Assembly (NCBI RefSeq): GCF_000177675.1
Contig: NZ_ADGX01000053.1
Span: 15 to 56,450 of the forward strand
Length of the DNA stretch: 56,436 nucleotides
Reading direction: 5' to 3'
Origin: Parafrankia sp. EUN1f
GTDB taxonomy: Bacteria; Actinomycetota; Actinomycetes; Frankiales; Frankiaceae
The notes beneath the pieces were generated by a model. The model did no database searches and was not told the DNA's origin. It was given only the letters and a program-made list of their open reading frames with translations. Below, in pieces: positions 44,988-55,474 of the stretch. Positions within the stretch are counted from its first letter, which is position 1; each line of letters opens with the position of its first letter. The translations under genes and the position numbers were made by a program.

Positions 44988-47419
44988 CGTCCGCAGACGA
45001 AGGCTCCCGACGGCGCGACCCCTCCGTGGCCCGGAACGAACCGGACCAGGCACCCGCAGCCGCGGATGCCCAGGCCGCGGCGGTCTGGTCCGAGTTCGGT
45101 GACCTCGCGAAGCTCGCCGCCGAGTTCGGTGTCGCGACGTCGTACGACGGGCAGGACGGCGCGCCGGTCACGGTCGCGCCGTCGGCGGTCCAGGCGGTGC
45201 TGAACCTGCTCGGGGTCGACACCAGTGATCCGGCCCGGGCCCTGGACGACGCCCACGCGGCCCGCTGGCGGCGACCGCTGCCACCCGTGGCAGTCGCTCG
45301 CTCCTCGGCTCCGGAGCCGGTCGCGGTGCACCTGCCCGCAGGCCCGCAGACCACCGGGACAGTCGCTGGCACCCCCAGCCCCAGCCCCACACCCGTCCCC
45401 GCCGCCACCGCGTTCGTCGCGTTGGCGGACGGCGGTGAGGTCGCGGCAGCGGTCCGGCTGACCGACGGCGCGCGGGAGGTGGACGGCAACCGGGTCCAGG
45501 CCGGCCTGGTGGATCTCCCGGCCGGCCTGCCGCTGGGCGATCATCAGCTGGTGCTGCGGCTCGGCGCGGACACGGCACAGTGCCCGCTGATCGTGGTGCC
45601 GGACCGGGTGCCCGACGTCCTCGGCGACGCCGACGGACTGCCCGCCGTGAACGGTCCGGGCGGGCGTGCTCCGGACGGGGGCGCCAGCGGGCGTGCCTGG
45701 GGCTGGATGATCCAGCTGTACGCGCTCGCCTCCGCCGGATCCTGGGCGATCGGTGACTTCGCCGACCTCGCCACCATCGCCGCCTGGTCCGGCCACAACG
45801 GTGCCGATGTCCTGCTGGTGAACCCCCTGCACGCGGCGGCACCGACGTTCCCGGTCGAGCCGTCGCCCTACTCGCCGTCGAGCCGTCGCTTCGTCTCGCC
45901 GCTGTACCTGCGGCCCGAGATCACGCCCGAGTACCTGCAGGCGGACGGCGCGGTCCGGGCGGACGTCGACCGGTTGGCGGGCCAGGCCCGCGCCGACGGG
46001 CTCCAGGCCGGCCTGATCGATCGGGACGTCGTGTGGCGGGCGAAGCTGGCCGCGCTGGAACTTCTGTTCGCGAGCCAGGCCCCGGCCGCCCCGGCCGCCC
46101 CGGGCGTGCCGGGCGTGCCGGCGCCGAACGGCACAGCCGGCGGCGGGCACGCCTCGAGTGACCCGGACGGCGAGCGTTCGGCGCTGGCCGACTTCGCGCT
46201 CTGGTCGGCGCTCGCGGAGCGACACGGCCGGGACTGGCGGGTCTGGCCGGAGGACCTGCGTGACCCCGCAGCTCCCGCGGTCGCCGCCGCGCGCGCCGAG
46301 CTCGCGCACCGCGTCGCCTTCCACACCTGGCTGCAGCGGCGATGCGACGAGCAGCTCGCGGCGGCGCAGGAGGCCGCCCGGGCGGCGGGGATGCGGGTCG
46401 GCATCGTCCACGACCTGGCCGTCGGCGTCGATCCGGGTGGCGCGGACGCGTGGGCGATGCGTGCGGTGCTCGCCGCCGGTGCCTCCGTGGGAGCCCCGCC
46501 GGACGGTTTCAACCAGCAGGGCCAGGACTGGGGCCTTCCGCCGTGGCGGCCGGCGGCGCTGGCAGAGGCGGGCTACGCCCCGTTCCGGGCGATGGTCCGC
46601 GCGGTGCTCGCCCGGGGCGGTGGCATCCGGGTGGATCATATCCTCGGGCTGTTCCGCCTGTGGTGGGTGCCGGTCGGAGCCGGCGCTGCCGGGGGGACCT
46701 TCGTCCGGTATGACGCGTCGGCGCTGCTGGGGCTGCTCGCGCTGGAAGCGGCCCGGGCCGGCTCCCTGGTCGTCGGGGAGGATCTCGGGACCGTCGAGCC
46801 GTCGGTCGCCACGGCCCTCGACGAGGCAGGGATCTTCGGCTCCTCGGTGCTCTGGTTCGAGCGCGCCGCGGACGGGTCGCCGCGCCGGCCGGATGAGTAC
46901 CGGGTGAGTTCCATGGCCAGCGTCACCACGCACGACCTGCCGACCGCCGCCGGGTTTCTCGACGGCGAGCATGTGCGGGTGCGTGAGCGGCTCGGGGTGC
47001 TCGCCCGTTCGGGGGACGCCGAGCGCGCGGCCTGGCTCGCCGAGCGCGCCGACCTGTTGCGGCTGCTCGCCGCCGAGAACCTGCTGCCCGACGAGGGCCT
47101 GGCGGAGAAGGGACCGGCCGACGAGGAGGTGGTGCTCGGGATGCACGCGGTGCTCGGCCGGTCGCGGGCCCGGGTCGTCCTGATCGCTCCCGGTGACGCG
47201 TTCGGTGACCTTCGCCAGCCGAATCTGCCCGGTACGGTCGACAGCTATCCGAACTGGCGGCTGCCGGTGCTCGACGGCGACGGCAGGCCGGTCACCGTCG
47301 AGCGGTTGCTCACCGACCCGCGGCCCCGGCGCCTCGCCGAGGCCCTCGGTGCGCGTACGGCCGACCGCGGCGCACGCACCGTCGATCGGGCGGGCACCGG
47401 CACCCCCCGGCGCCCCTGA
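44984..47419 (+). CDS. malQ: 4-alpha-glucanotransferase
   Basis: 811 residues from GTG 44984, overlapping the kinase stop. The N-terminal MalQ_N region is followed by a GH77 barrel: GWMIQLYALASAGSWAIGDF, NPLHAAAPTFPVEPSPYSPS, HDLAVGVDPGGADAWAM, GGGIRVDHILGLFRLWWVP (nucleophile Asp), LVVGEDLGTVEP (acid/base Glu) and SVTTHDLPTAAGF. It transfers alpha-1,4-glucan segments in maltodextrin and glycogen metabolism and suits the GH13 gene 10 kb upstream. Translational coupling to a two-component system is unusual and may reflect simple gene packing. Confidence 0.93.
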   Translation: MTSADEGSRRRDPSVARNEPDQAPAAADAQAAAVWSEFGDLAKLAAEFGVATSYDGQDGAPVTVAPSAVQAVLNLLGVDTSDPARALDDAHAARWRRPLPPVAVARSSAPEPVAVHLPAGPQTTGTVAGTPSPSPTPVPAATAFVALADGGEVAAAVRLTDGAREVDGNRVQAGLVDLPAGLPLGDHQLVLRLGADTAQCPLIVVPDRVPDVLGDADGLPAVNGPGGRAPDGGASGRAWGWMIQLYALASAGSWAIGDFADLATIAAWSGHNGADVLLVNPLHAAAPTFPVEPSPYSPSSRRFVSPLYLRPEITPEYLQADGAVRADVDRLAGQARADGLQAGLIDRDVVWRAKLAALELLFASQAPAAPAAPGVPGVPAPNGTAGGGHASSDPDGERSALADFALWSALAERHGRDWRVWPEDLRDPAAPAVAAARAELAHRVAFHTWLQRRCDEQLAAAQEAARAAGMRVGIVHDLAVGVDPGGADAWAMRAVLAAGASVGAPPDGFNQQGQDWGLPPWRPAALAEAGYAPFRAMVRAVLARGGGIRVDHILGLFRLWWVPVGAGAAGGTFVRYDASALLGLLALEAARAGSLVVGEDLGTVEPSVATALDEAGIFGSSVLWFERAADGSPRRPDEYRVSSMASVTTHDLPTAAGFLDGEHVRVRERLGVLARSGDAERAAWLAERADLLRLLAAENLLPDEGLAEKGPADEEVVLGMHAVLGRSRARVVLIAPGDAFGDLRQPNLPGTVDSYPNWRLPVLDGDGRPVTVERLLTDPRPRRLAEALGARTADRGARTVDRAGTGTPRRP

Positions 47420-47442
47420 ACCGCTGTGTCCCACCTCGCGGC

Positions 47443-47472
47443 GCCGAGGTCGGGCCGGTCGGCGACCTCGGC
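47443..47472 (+). terminator. Hairpin terminator after malQ
   Basis: GCCGAGGTCG (47443-47452) and CGACCTCGGC (47463-47472) form a perfect 10-bp stem 23 bp after the malQ stop. Confidence 0.7.
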
Positions 47473-47531
47473 GAGCTAGCTCGCACCCCTGAGGTCGGAC
47501 GGTGACACCTGTTCCCGGTACCCTTCCGGTC

Positions 47532-47954
47532 GTGATTCCACGTCGTCCGCGCCGTACGTCTCGGCGGTCCGTCGCGGCCAGCGACCTGTCCTCGACCTCC
47601 CGGTCGGGCCGACGGGTCGCCGCGCGCCGCGCTCTGACCGTTGCCGCGTTGTCCCTGTTCACCGTGCCGTTCCTGGCGGTGTCCGCGTCCGCGCAGGATG
47701 TGGGGACCACTTACGACCCCGACCCGCTGTCGGCCGTCCACGCGTGGACGATCTACGGTGGCACGGTCGTCGGCGGCTTCCTGCTGGCGTTCATCCTCAC
47801 CGCGCTGACGAGCCGTCTGAGCCGGCCGTCGCGCTACCGTCCGGGTCAGCCATGGGAGCACGACACGACCTGGATCGGTGAGAAGTCGGAAGACCTCGAC
47901 GACAAGCGCTCGGCGACGACGCCGGGCACGGGTGGTGCCAGTGGCACCTGGTGA
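47532..47954 (+). CDS. Small membrane protein with signal-like segment
   Basis: About 140 residues from GTG 47532; GTG 47502 is in frame upstream. A basic N terminus leads to LTVAALSLFTVPFLAVSASA, a signal peptide or membrane anchor. A second membrane helix (YGGTVVGGFLLAFILTAL) and a short cytoplasmic tail follow. TACCCT lies 8 bp before GTG 47532, so a leaderless transcript is possible. It overlaps the DUF5130-like gene. The family is not recognised. Confidence 0.65.
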   Translation: MIPRRPRRTSRRSVAASDLSSTSRSGRRVAARRALTVAALSLFTVPFLAVSASAQDVGTTYDPDPLSAVHAWTIYGGTVVGGFLLAFILTALTSRLSRPSRYRPGQPWEHDTTWIGEKSEDLDDKRSATTPGTGGASGTW

Positions 47955-48354
47955 GGCCTTCACCCCCGAGCAGGCTGACCGGCTCGAACGCGCCCGCCAG
48001 GCGGCGCAGAGCCAGTCCGGCATCCGGTTCGCCGTCCGCATCGGCGGTCTGGGCGACGACCCGAAGCTCGCCGCCGAGCGTCTGCTGGGGGGCCTCGCTG
48101 ATGGGCACCACGACGAGGCGGTCCTGATCGCCGTCTCGCCTGGGCAGCGGTTCGTCCAGATCGTGACGACGCCGGCCGCGAGGAAGCGCGTCAGTGACGC
48201 CGCGGCCGGCCTCGCCACCCTGGCGATGACGTCCAGCTTCGCGCTGGGCGATCTCGTCGGCGGTGTGGTCACGGGTCTGCGCCAGCTAGCCGACGCCGCC
48301 GGGGCGCCCGCCGCTGTCCGCGTTCCCGCCGGCCACGCCGCTGCTCGTCGCTGA
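47932..48354 (+). CDS. DUF5130/TPM-like protein
   Basis: About 140 residues. The core is EAFTPEQADRLERARQAAQ, SGIRFAVRIGGLGDDPK, DEAVLIAVSPGQRFVQIV and RVSDAAAGLATLAMTSSFA, which resembles the actinobacterial DUF5130 family of TPM-like fold. Start GTG 47932 overlaps the end of the membrane-protein gene; 47935 and 47941 are also in frame. The function is unknown; pairing with a small membrane protein suggests a role at the envelope. Confidence 0.75.
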   Translation: MVPVAPGEAFTPEQADRLERARQAAQSQSGIRFAVRIGGLGDDPKLAAERLLGGLADGHHDEAVLIAVSPGQRFVQIVTTPAARKRVSDAAAGLATLAMTSSFALGDLVGGVVTGLRQLADAAGAPAAVRVPAGHAAARR

Positions 48355-48359
48355 GCCGC

Positions 48360-48392
48360 CCGCCGCGCCGGCTGTCCTGCCCGGCGCGGCGG
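48360..48392. terminator. Bidirectional hairpin between DUF5130-like gene and pepN
   Basis: CCGCCGCGCCGG and CCGGCGCGGCGG form a perfect 12-bp stem with a 9-base loop between convergent genes. Confidence 0.75.
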
Positions 48393-48473
48393 ACCCGATT
48401 TCTCCGGACGGTCCCCTCACTCAGGGCCGGCCCCTCTCAGGACCGGCCCTTCGCCGACGGACCGACGGACCGC

Positions 48474-51029
<2,556 letters not shown>

Positions 51030-51054
51030 CCGGATCCTTTCGCGGAAACGCCGC

Positions 51055-51184
51055 GGTGTCGGCGGGGGACGGCGGTGTCGGCGGGGGACGGCGGTGTCGG
51101 CGGGGAACGGCGGTGTCGGCGGGGAACGGCGGTGTCAGCTGGGACGGCGGTGCCAGCTGGAAGAACGGTGTCAGCTGGGATGGG
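51055..51184. repeat. Seven 18-19-bp tandem repeats upstream of pepN
   Basis: GGTGTCGGCGGGG-type units begin at 51055, 51074, 51093, 51112, 51131, 51149 and 51167. The first four are 19 bp and nearly identical; the last three are 18 bp and diverged (GGTGTCAGCTGGGA). The array starts 25 bp from the pepN start. No spacers separate the units, so it is not CRISPR. The remainder of 51185-51626 has no gene I can support. Confidence 0.85.
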
Positions 51185-51626
51185 CGTTGCTTGTTGGTCA
51201 GTCTCCCACGCCCGGCGGTGGGCTCCGTCCACCTACGGGTTACGCCGCACAGCGCCGGATGGCCTCGCCGGAGGCCGTCGAATTCTGGTGCGGAAACGGC
51301 GCAACGTTGCCGCGCCCCCGGGGATGTTCCGATCTGCGCGCGGGCACGCCGGTTGCCTCCCGACCGCGTACGGAGCGCGGGTTCTTCGGGGACTTGGTGG
51401 AATTCGGCCCGGCCCGTCGGGTTGGATGTCCGTGAGGACAGCACCTGACGGGCCAGCGGGCCCGGGGCCGGCGGGCGATGCGCCGGCGGTCACAGGGCCG
51501 TTGGCGCAGGGCCGTTGGTGCAGGGCCGCGGGCGCATGTGCCGGAGGGCGCAGGGGCCGGTGGGCGGGGTTGTCGGACGCCGGAGCGAGGGGGTGGGCCG
51601 TGCGTCGGGTTGCGGGGCTGGGGCGG

Positions 51627-52805
51627 GTGCCCCTGCGGGGTGAGCGGCGGCTGTCCGGGGGCGACGGCGCGGGAGGCTCCTCGGCGCCCGGGCGGCGAAC
51701 GATCGTGAACGGAGCCCACGCGGGCTCGACGGTGCGGCGGGCCGAGCAGCACGTCCCGGTCGCCCTGCGGGTCGCCGCCGGTTGGTCATGGCGCCTGATC
51801 GTCATCGGCACCGCCGTCTACATCCTGAGCATGATGGTCGGCAGGGTTCGTACCGTCGTCATCCCGGTGATCGCGGGCCTGCTGATCGCCGCGCTGATCC
51901 ATCCGCTGGCGCAGCGCTTCCAGCGACTGGGCCTGCCGCGGCTCGGCGCGGCGTTCGCGGCGCTGATCGTGTTCTTCCTGATCGTGACCGGGGCCGGCGT
52001 GGCCGTGGGCTTCAACGCCGCCAACGAGATCCCGGCCGTGGCCGACCAGGTCAGCGAGGGCATCGACCAGGTCCGCGACTATCTGACGGACGGGCCGTTC
52101 CACCTGTCCGAGGGGCAGATCGACGACCTGGTCGACGACATCCGCAAGAGCATCACCGACAACCGGGGGAAGCTGGTCTCCGGCGTGCTGTCGACGGCGT
52201 CGGTGGCCGCGGAGGTCCTGACCAGCATTCTCGTCGCGCTGTTCTCCACCTTCTTCTTCCTCTACGACGGTGAGCGGATCTGGGACTGGATCGTCACCCG
52301 CTTCCCCGCCGGCGCGGAGGACCGGGTTCGCGGCGCCGGCCGGGAGGCCTGGAACACGATCACCGGCTACATCCGCGGGACGGTCTTCGTCGCCGCCGTG
52401 GACGCGATCGGCATCACGATCGGGCTGCTCGCGGTCGGCGCGCCGCTCGTGGCACCGCTGGCTCTGCTGACGTTCTTCGGCGGGTTCATCCCGATCATCG
52501 GTGCGACCGTCGCCGGGATTGCCGCCGTCCTCGTCGTGCTCGTGTCGAACGGGCTGGGTGACGCCCTGATCATCCTGGGTGTGGTGATCGCCGTCCAGCA
52601 GCTCGAGGGCCACCTGCTGCAGCCGCTGATCATGCGCCGGGCGGTGCGACTGCATCCGCTGGCCATCGTCATCGCGCTGTCAGCCGGCAGCGTGCTCGCC
52701 GGCATTCCGGGGGCGATCGCGGCGGTGCCCTTCGTGGCCGTGGTGAACAAGGTCGCGACCTATCTCGCCGCAGAAGGGAAGGATCCGACGCCCGCGGACG
52801 GTTGA
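51627..52805 (+). CDS. AI-2E family (YdiK/PerM-like) transporter
   Basis: About 392 residues from GTG 51627; GTG 51705 is an equally possible start. The PerM architecture is present: paired N-terminal helices (VVIPVIAGLLIAALIHPLA, AFAALIVFFLIVTGAGVAV), a long amphipathic segment (VADQVSEGIDQVRDYL), then helices with the family signature FGGFIPIIGATVAGI and QQLEGHLLQPLIM. These are inner-membrane exporters, mostly of unknown substrate. It is monocistronic. Confidence 0.88.
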   Translation: MPLRGERRLSGGDGAGGSSAPGRRTIVNGAHAGSTVRRAEQHVPVALRVAAGWSWRLIVIGTAVYILSMMVGRVRTVVIPVIAGLLIAALIHPLAQRFQRLGLPRLGAAFAALIVFFLIVTGAGVAVGFNAANEIPAVADQVSEGIDQVRDYLTDGPFHLSEGQIDDLVDDIRKSITDNRGKLVSGVLSTASVAAEVLTSILVALFSTFFFLYDGERIWDWIVTRFPAGAEDRVRGAGREAWNTITGYIRGTVFVAAVDAIGITIGLLAVGAPLVAPLALLTFFGGFIPIIGATVAGIAAVLVVLVSNGLGDALIILGVVIAVQQLEGHLLQPLIMRRAVRLHPLAIVIALSAGSVLAGIPGAIAAVPFVAVVNKVATYLAAEGKDPTPADG

Positions 52806-52932
52806 GGTGGGCAGGGGATCGCGGTGGCCGGTCCGAGGAACGGTCCGGTCACGTCCCACTCGCGCGGGCGGGCTCCGCCCGAGCGGCCCTGCCCGTTCAG
52901 CCGTACCGCCGTACAGGCGTACAGGAGGACCC

Positions 52933-53601
52933 ATGACAGCCGATTCCGCCCTCGCGGTCGACTCCGTCAGCAATGATTCCGGCTCCGCGGCGGACCAGCC
53001 GGTCCTCGACGCGGACTTCTGGTTCGACCCGCTGTGCCCGTGGGCGTGGCTGACGTCGCGCTGGATGCTGGAGGTGGAGAAGGTCCGGTCGGTGCGGACG
53101 CGCTGGCACGTCATGAGCCTCGCCGTGCTCAACGAAGGCCGCGACGTTCCCGAGCAGTACCGGGAGGCCATGCGGCAGGCCTGGGGGCCGGTCCGGGTCT
53201 GCATCGCGGCGGCGGCCACCGCCGGTGACGAGGTGCTGCTCCCGCTCTACACGGCGCTCGGTGAGCGCCGCCACCTGCAGAAGGCCGAGCTCACCGAGGA
53301 GACCTTCGCCGCGGCCCTGGTCGAGGTGGGCCTGGACCCGGCACTGGCGGCCGCCGCGCGTTCGACCGAGTGGGACGAGCGCCTGCGCGCGAGCCACACC
53401 GACGGCATCAGCCGGGTCGGCATGGACGTGGGGACACCCGTCATCGCCGTCGCCGGCACGGCGTTCTTCGGCCCGGTGGTCACCCCGGCGCCCCGGGGCG
53501 AGGCAGCCGGCAAGCTGTGGGACGGCGTCCTGCTCGTCGCCCAGACCCCCGGCTTCTACGAGCTCAAGCGCACCCGTGATCAGGACCCGGTCTTCGACTG
53601 A
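52933..53601 (+). CDS. DsbA-family, Rv2466c-like mycothiol-linked oxidoreductase, CPWA active site
   Basis: 222 residues. AGGAGG precedes ATG 52933. The thioredoxin-fold start DADFWFDPLCPWAWLTSRW and the later blocks RWHVMSLAVLNEGRD, YREAMRQAWGPVRV, VGTPVIAVAGTAFFGPV and GFYELKRTRD match M. tuberculosis Rv2466c closely. That enzyme has CPWC; here the second Cys is Ala, so only a monothiol (mycothiol-disulfide) mechanism is possible. It lies upstream of rpiB, a usual actinobacterial arrangement. Confidence 0.9.
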   Translation: MTADSALAVDSVSNDSGSAADQPVLDADFWFDPLCPWAWLTSRWMLEVEKVRSVRTRWHVMSLAVLNEGRDVPEQYREAMRQAWGPVRVCIAAAATAGDEVLLPLYTALGERRHLQKAELTEETFAAALVEVGLDPALAAAARSTEWDERLRASHTDGISRVGMDVGTPVIAVAGTAFFGPVVTPAPRGEAAGKLWDGVLLVAQTPGFYELKRTRDQDPVFD

Positions 53602-53718
53602 ACCGGTCCGCGGAGCGTGACCGAGGTGCGGCCTGAGGTGAGGCCGAGGCGCGGCTGGGGCGAGCGGTACGTCACCGGCCGCGCGGTGGTGGGTGGCGAG
53701 CAGGCATGATGGCGCATC

Positions 53719-54204
53719 ATGCGCGTCCATCTTGGTTCTGATCACGCTGGGTTCCACCTGAAGGAAGCCCTCGTCGCACGGCTCGCAGAGCTCGGCCACA
53801 CCCCCGTCGACCACGGGCCGGCCGAGTACGACCCCGACGACGACTACCCGCCCTTCGTGATGGCCGCCGCGGCCGCGGCCGCGGCCGAGTCCGACAGCCT
53901 GGGGATCGTGATCGGCGGCTCCGGTAACGGCGAGGTGATCGCCGCGAACAAGGTCGCCGGGGTGCGGGCGGCGCTGGTGTGGAGCGAGCAGACCGCCACG
54001 CTGGCCCGCCAGCACAACGACGCGAACGTCGTCAGCGTCGGTGCCCGGATGCACTCGGTGCCCGAGGCGATCGGGTTCGTGGAGGCCTTCGTGACGACGC
54101 CGTTCAGCGAGGAGCAGCGTCACGTCCGCCGGCTGCGGATGATCTCGTCCTACGAGCGTTCGGGTGAGCTCCCCGAGGCGTCACCGGCCGCGCCGGCGTC
54201 CTGA
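53719..54204 (+). CDS. rpiB: Ribose-5-phosphate isomerase B
   Basis: 161 residues. GSDHAGFHLKEAL, IVIGGSGNGEVIAANKVAGVRAA and NDANVVSVGARM are the RpiB phosphate-binding and active-site blocks. The SGNGE form, with Ser and Glu in place of the catalytic Cys of E. coli RpiB, is the mycobacterial type, in which Glu acts as base. It interconverts ribulose-5-phosphate and ribose-5-phosphate in the pentose phosphate pathway. Its 3' end overlaps the opposite-strand gene at 54150. Confidence 0.95.
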   Translation: MRVHLGSDHAGFHLKEALVARLAELGHTPVDHGPAEYDPDDDYPPFVMAAAAAAAAESDSLGIVIGGSGNGEVIAANKVAGVRAALVWSEQTATLARQHNDANVVSVGARMHSVPEAIGFVEAFVTTPFSEEQRHVRRLRMISSYERSGELPEASPAAPAS

Positions 54205-54629
54205 CCGTTCCCCCCGCCCGGGCGGGCGCTGCCCGGTCGGGGGCGGGTGCCCCGGCCCCGACCCCGCCCGTCCGCGGTGCCTGGCGGCCGTGGGTGCACG
54301 TTCGGCGGTGACGCCGCGCGCCGGGAGGCGTCCGCCTGGTCGCCGGGCGGCGCCGGCGGGCGCCTGCGTGCCTCGCCAGGGTCCGTGACTGCGCCGGGCC
54401 CCCGCGCCGGTCCGGCTCCGGGCTCGGCTCCGGGTTCGGGCTCGGGCCGCGGTGGCGCCGGATAGGCATGGCGTAGCACCACGGTCGCCTCCGCCCAGGC
54501 GAGATCGGCGTCGGTGAGCTGGGCGACGTCCCGTGCCCGCATCGCCGCGCTGAGGCTGAGCCGCGAGCGGCCGCCGCCGACGAGCCCCCGCAACATCGCG
54601 TCCGCTCGATGCTGATCATCTCTTGGCAT
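54150..54629 (-). CDS. Hypothetical protein with Pro-rich tail
   Basis: 159 residues from ATG 54629. The N-terminal 60 residues look like a real helical domain (ADAMLRGLVGGGRSRLSLSAAM, shown as its parts GLVGGGRSRLSLSAAMRARD and TDADLAWAEATVVLRHA). The rest is a Pro/Arg/Gly-rich disordered tail that runs 55 bp into the 3' end of rpiB on the opposite strand. I do not recognise the family; the tail may simply be antisense reading. Confidence 0.5.
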   Translation of the reverse strand: MPRDDQHRADAMLRGLVGGGRSRLSLSAAMRARDVAQLTDADLAWAEATVVLRHAYPAPPRPEPEPGAEPGAGPARGPGAVTDPGEARRRPPAPPGDQADASRRAASPPNVHPRPPGTADGRGRGRGTRPRPGSARPGGGNGQDAGAAGDASGSSPERS

Positions 54630-55474
54630 GCGGGCCCCCTCGGATCCGGGCGTACCGGCGCGCTGGGGCCGGTGTACCTGCGGCGCCGACCGGTGGCCGC
54701 TGTGGCCGCTGTGGCCGTCCGCGCGGTGCCTGTCCGTATGGTGCACGAGGTGACGCCCGGATGCGTCGCGGCGCCCCGCGAGCGGGTGGACTTCTCCGCC
54801 CGATCCGGTGGCTCAGCGTCCGGTTGCTCGATGGTGCTATTCCGTTGCCGCAGTGACGACCTGCATTTCGTGGTGGCGGGCGGGCCTGGTCCGGCCGCGC
54901 GGCATCACCGGTGAAACCGCTGGTAGCAGTGGGTGCGACGCGATTGAGCCGCCCGGTATGGCGGTTCGCGGGCGGCGGATGGGGAGCGCCGGTGAGGCCC
55001 GGCGGGGGCCTGGTGCGCGGTTTGCGGGCGGCGCACCAGCTGACCTGTCGTGCAAGTGTCTACGTCGACAGCGGCGGTGACCGTTCGACCGGTCGCCTCA
55101 CCGAGTCCCGTTTCCGCAGGTGACAGGACGGACGCTCCCGGGAGGTGGCAATGGCGTTGGGTGACGGGGCGGTTTCTTTGGGTCCCGCCCTTCTGGTTGC
55201 GGGTGTGCCGGCAACCGGCCATGACCGTTCCGAAAGTGCGACCTCCGGGGTAGTCCGTGTGCTGACGGTCAAGTTGTTGCCGTTGTTGTGCCGGCATGGC
55301 TGGTAAGCGTGGGCCCCGGTGGCCCTCAGGCGCGTTGGCCATGCCAAGATGGTGCGAAGTTGACAGGGAACACAATTCCCCCGAAACTCGGCAATTCAGA
55401 CTGGTCGCCACGGACAGAAGCCATCCGATGAGAGTCCGGTCATCACACCTGTCGTCGCAGCCGAGGGGTGAGTA
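54630..55474. other. Gene-poor region with a promoter-like site
   Basis: No open frame here is convincing. TTGACA at 55360-55365 is followed by GGGAA-CACAA-TTCCC (55366-55380), an inverted repeat that could be an operator for the downstream glycosyltransferase gene. No good -10 box is visible at the right spacing. Confidence 0.4.

Noticed and set aside
44963-47710. Long open frame on the minus strand across malQ.
   Set aside because: No domain features; composition is that of an antisense frame, while the plus strand encodes complete GH77 motifs.
51055-51184. Tandem array considered as CRISPR.
   Set aside because: Units are contiguous with no unique spacers and no cas genes are nearby.
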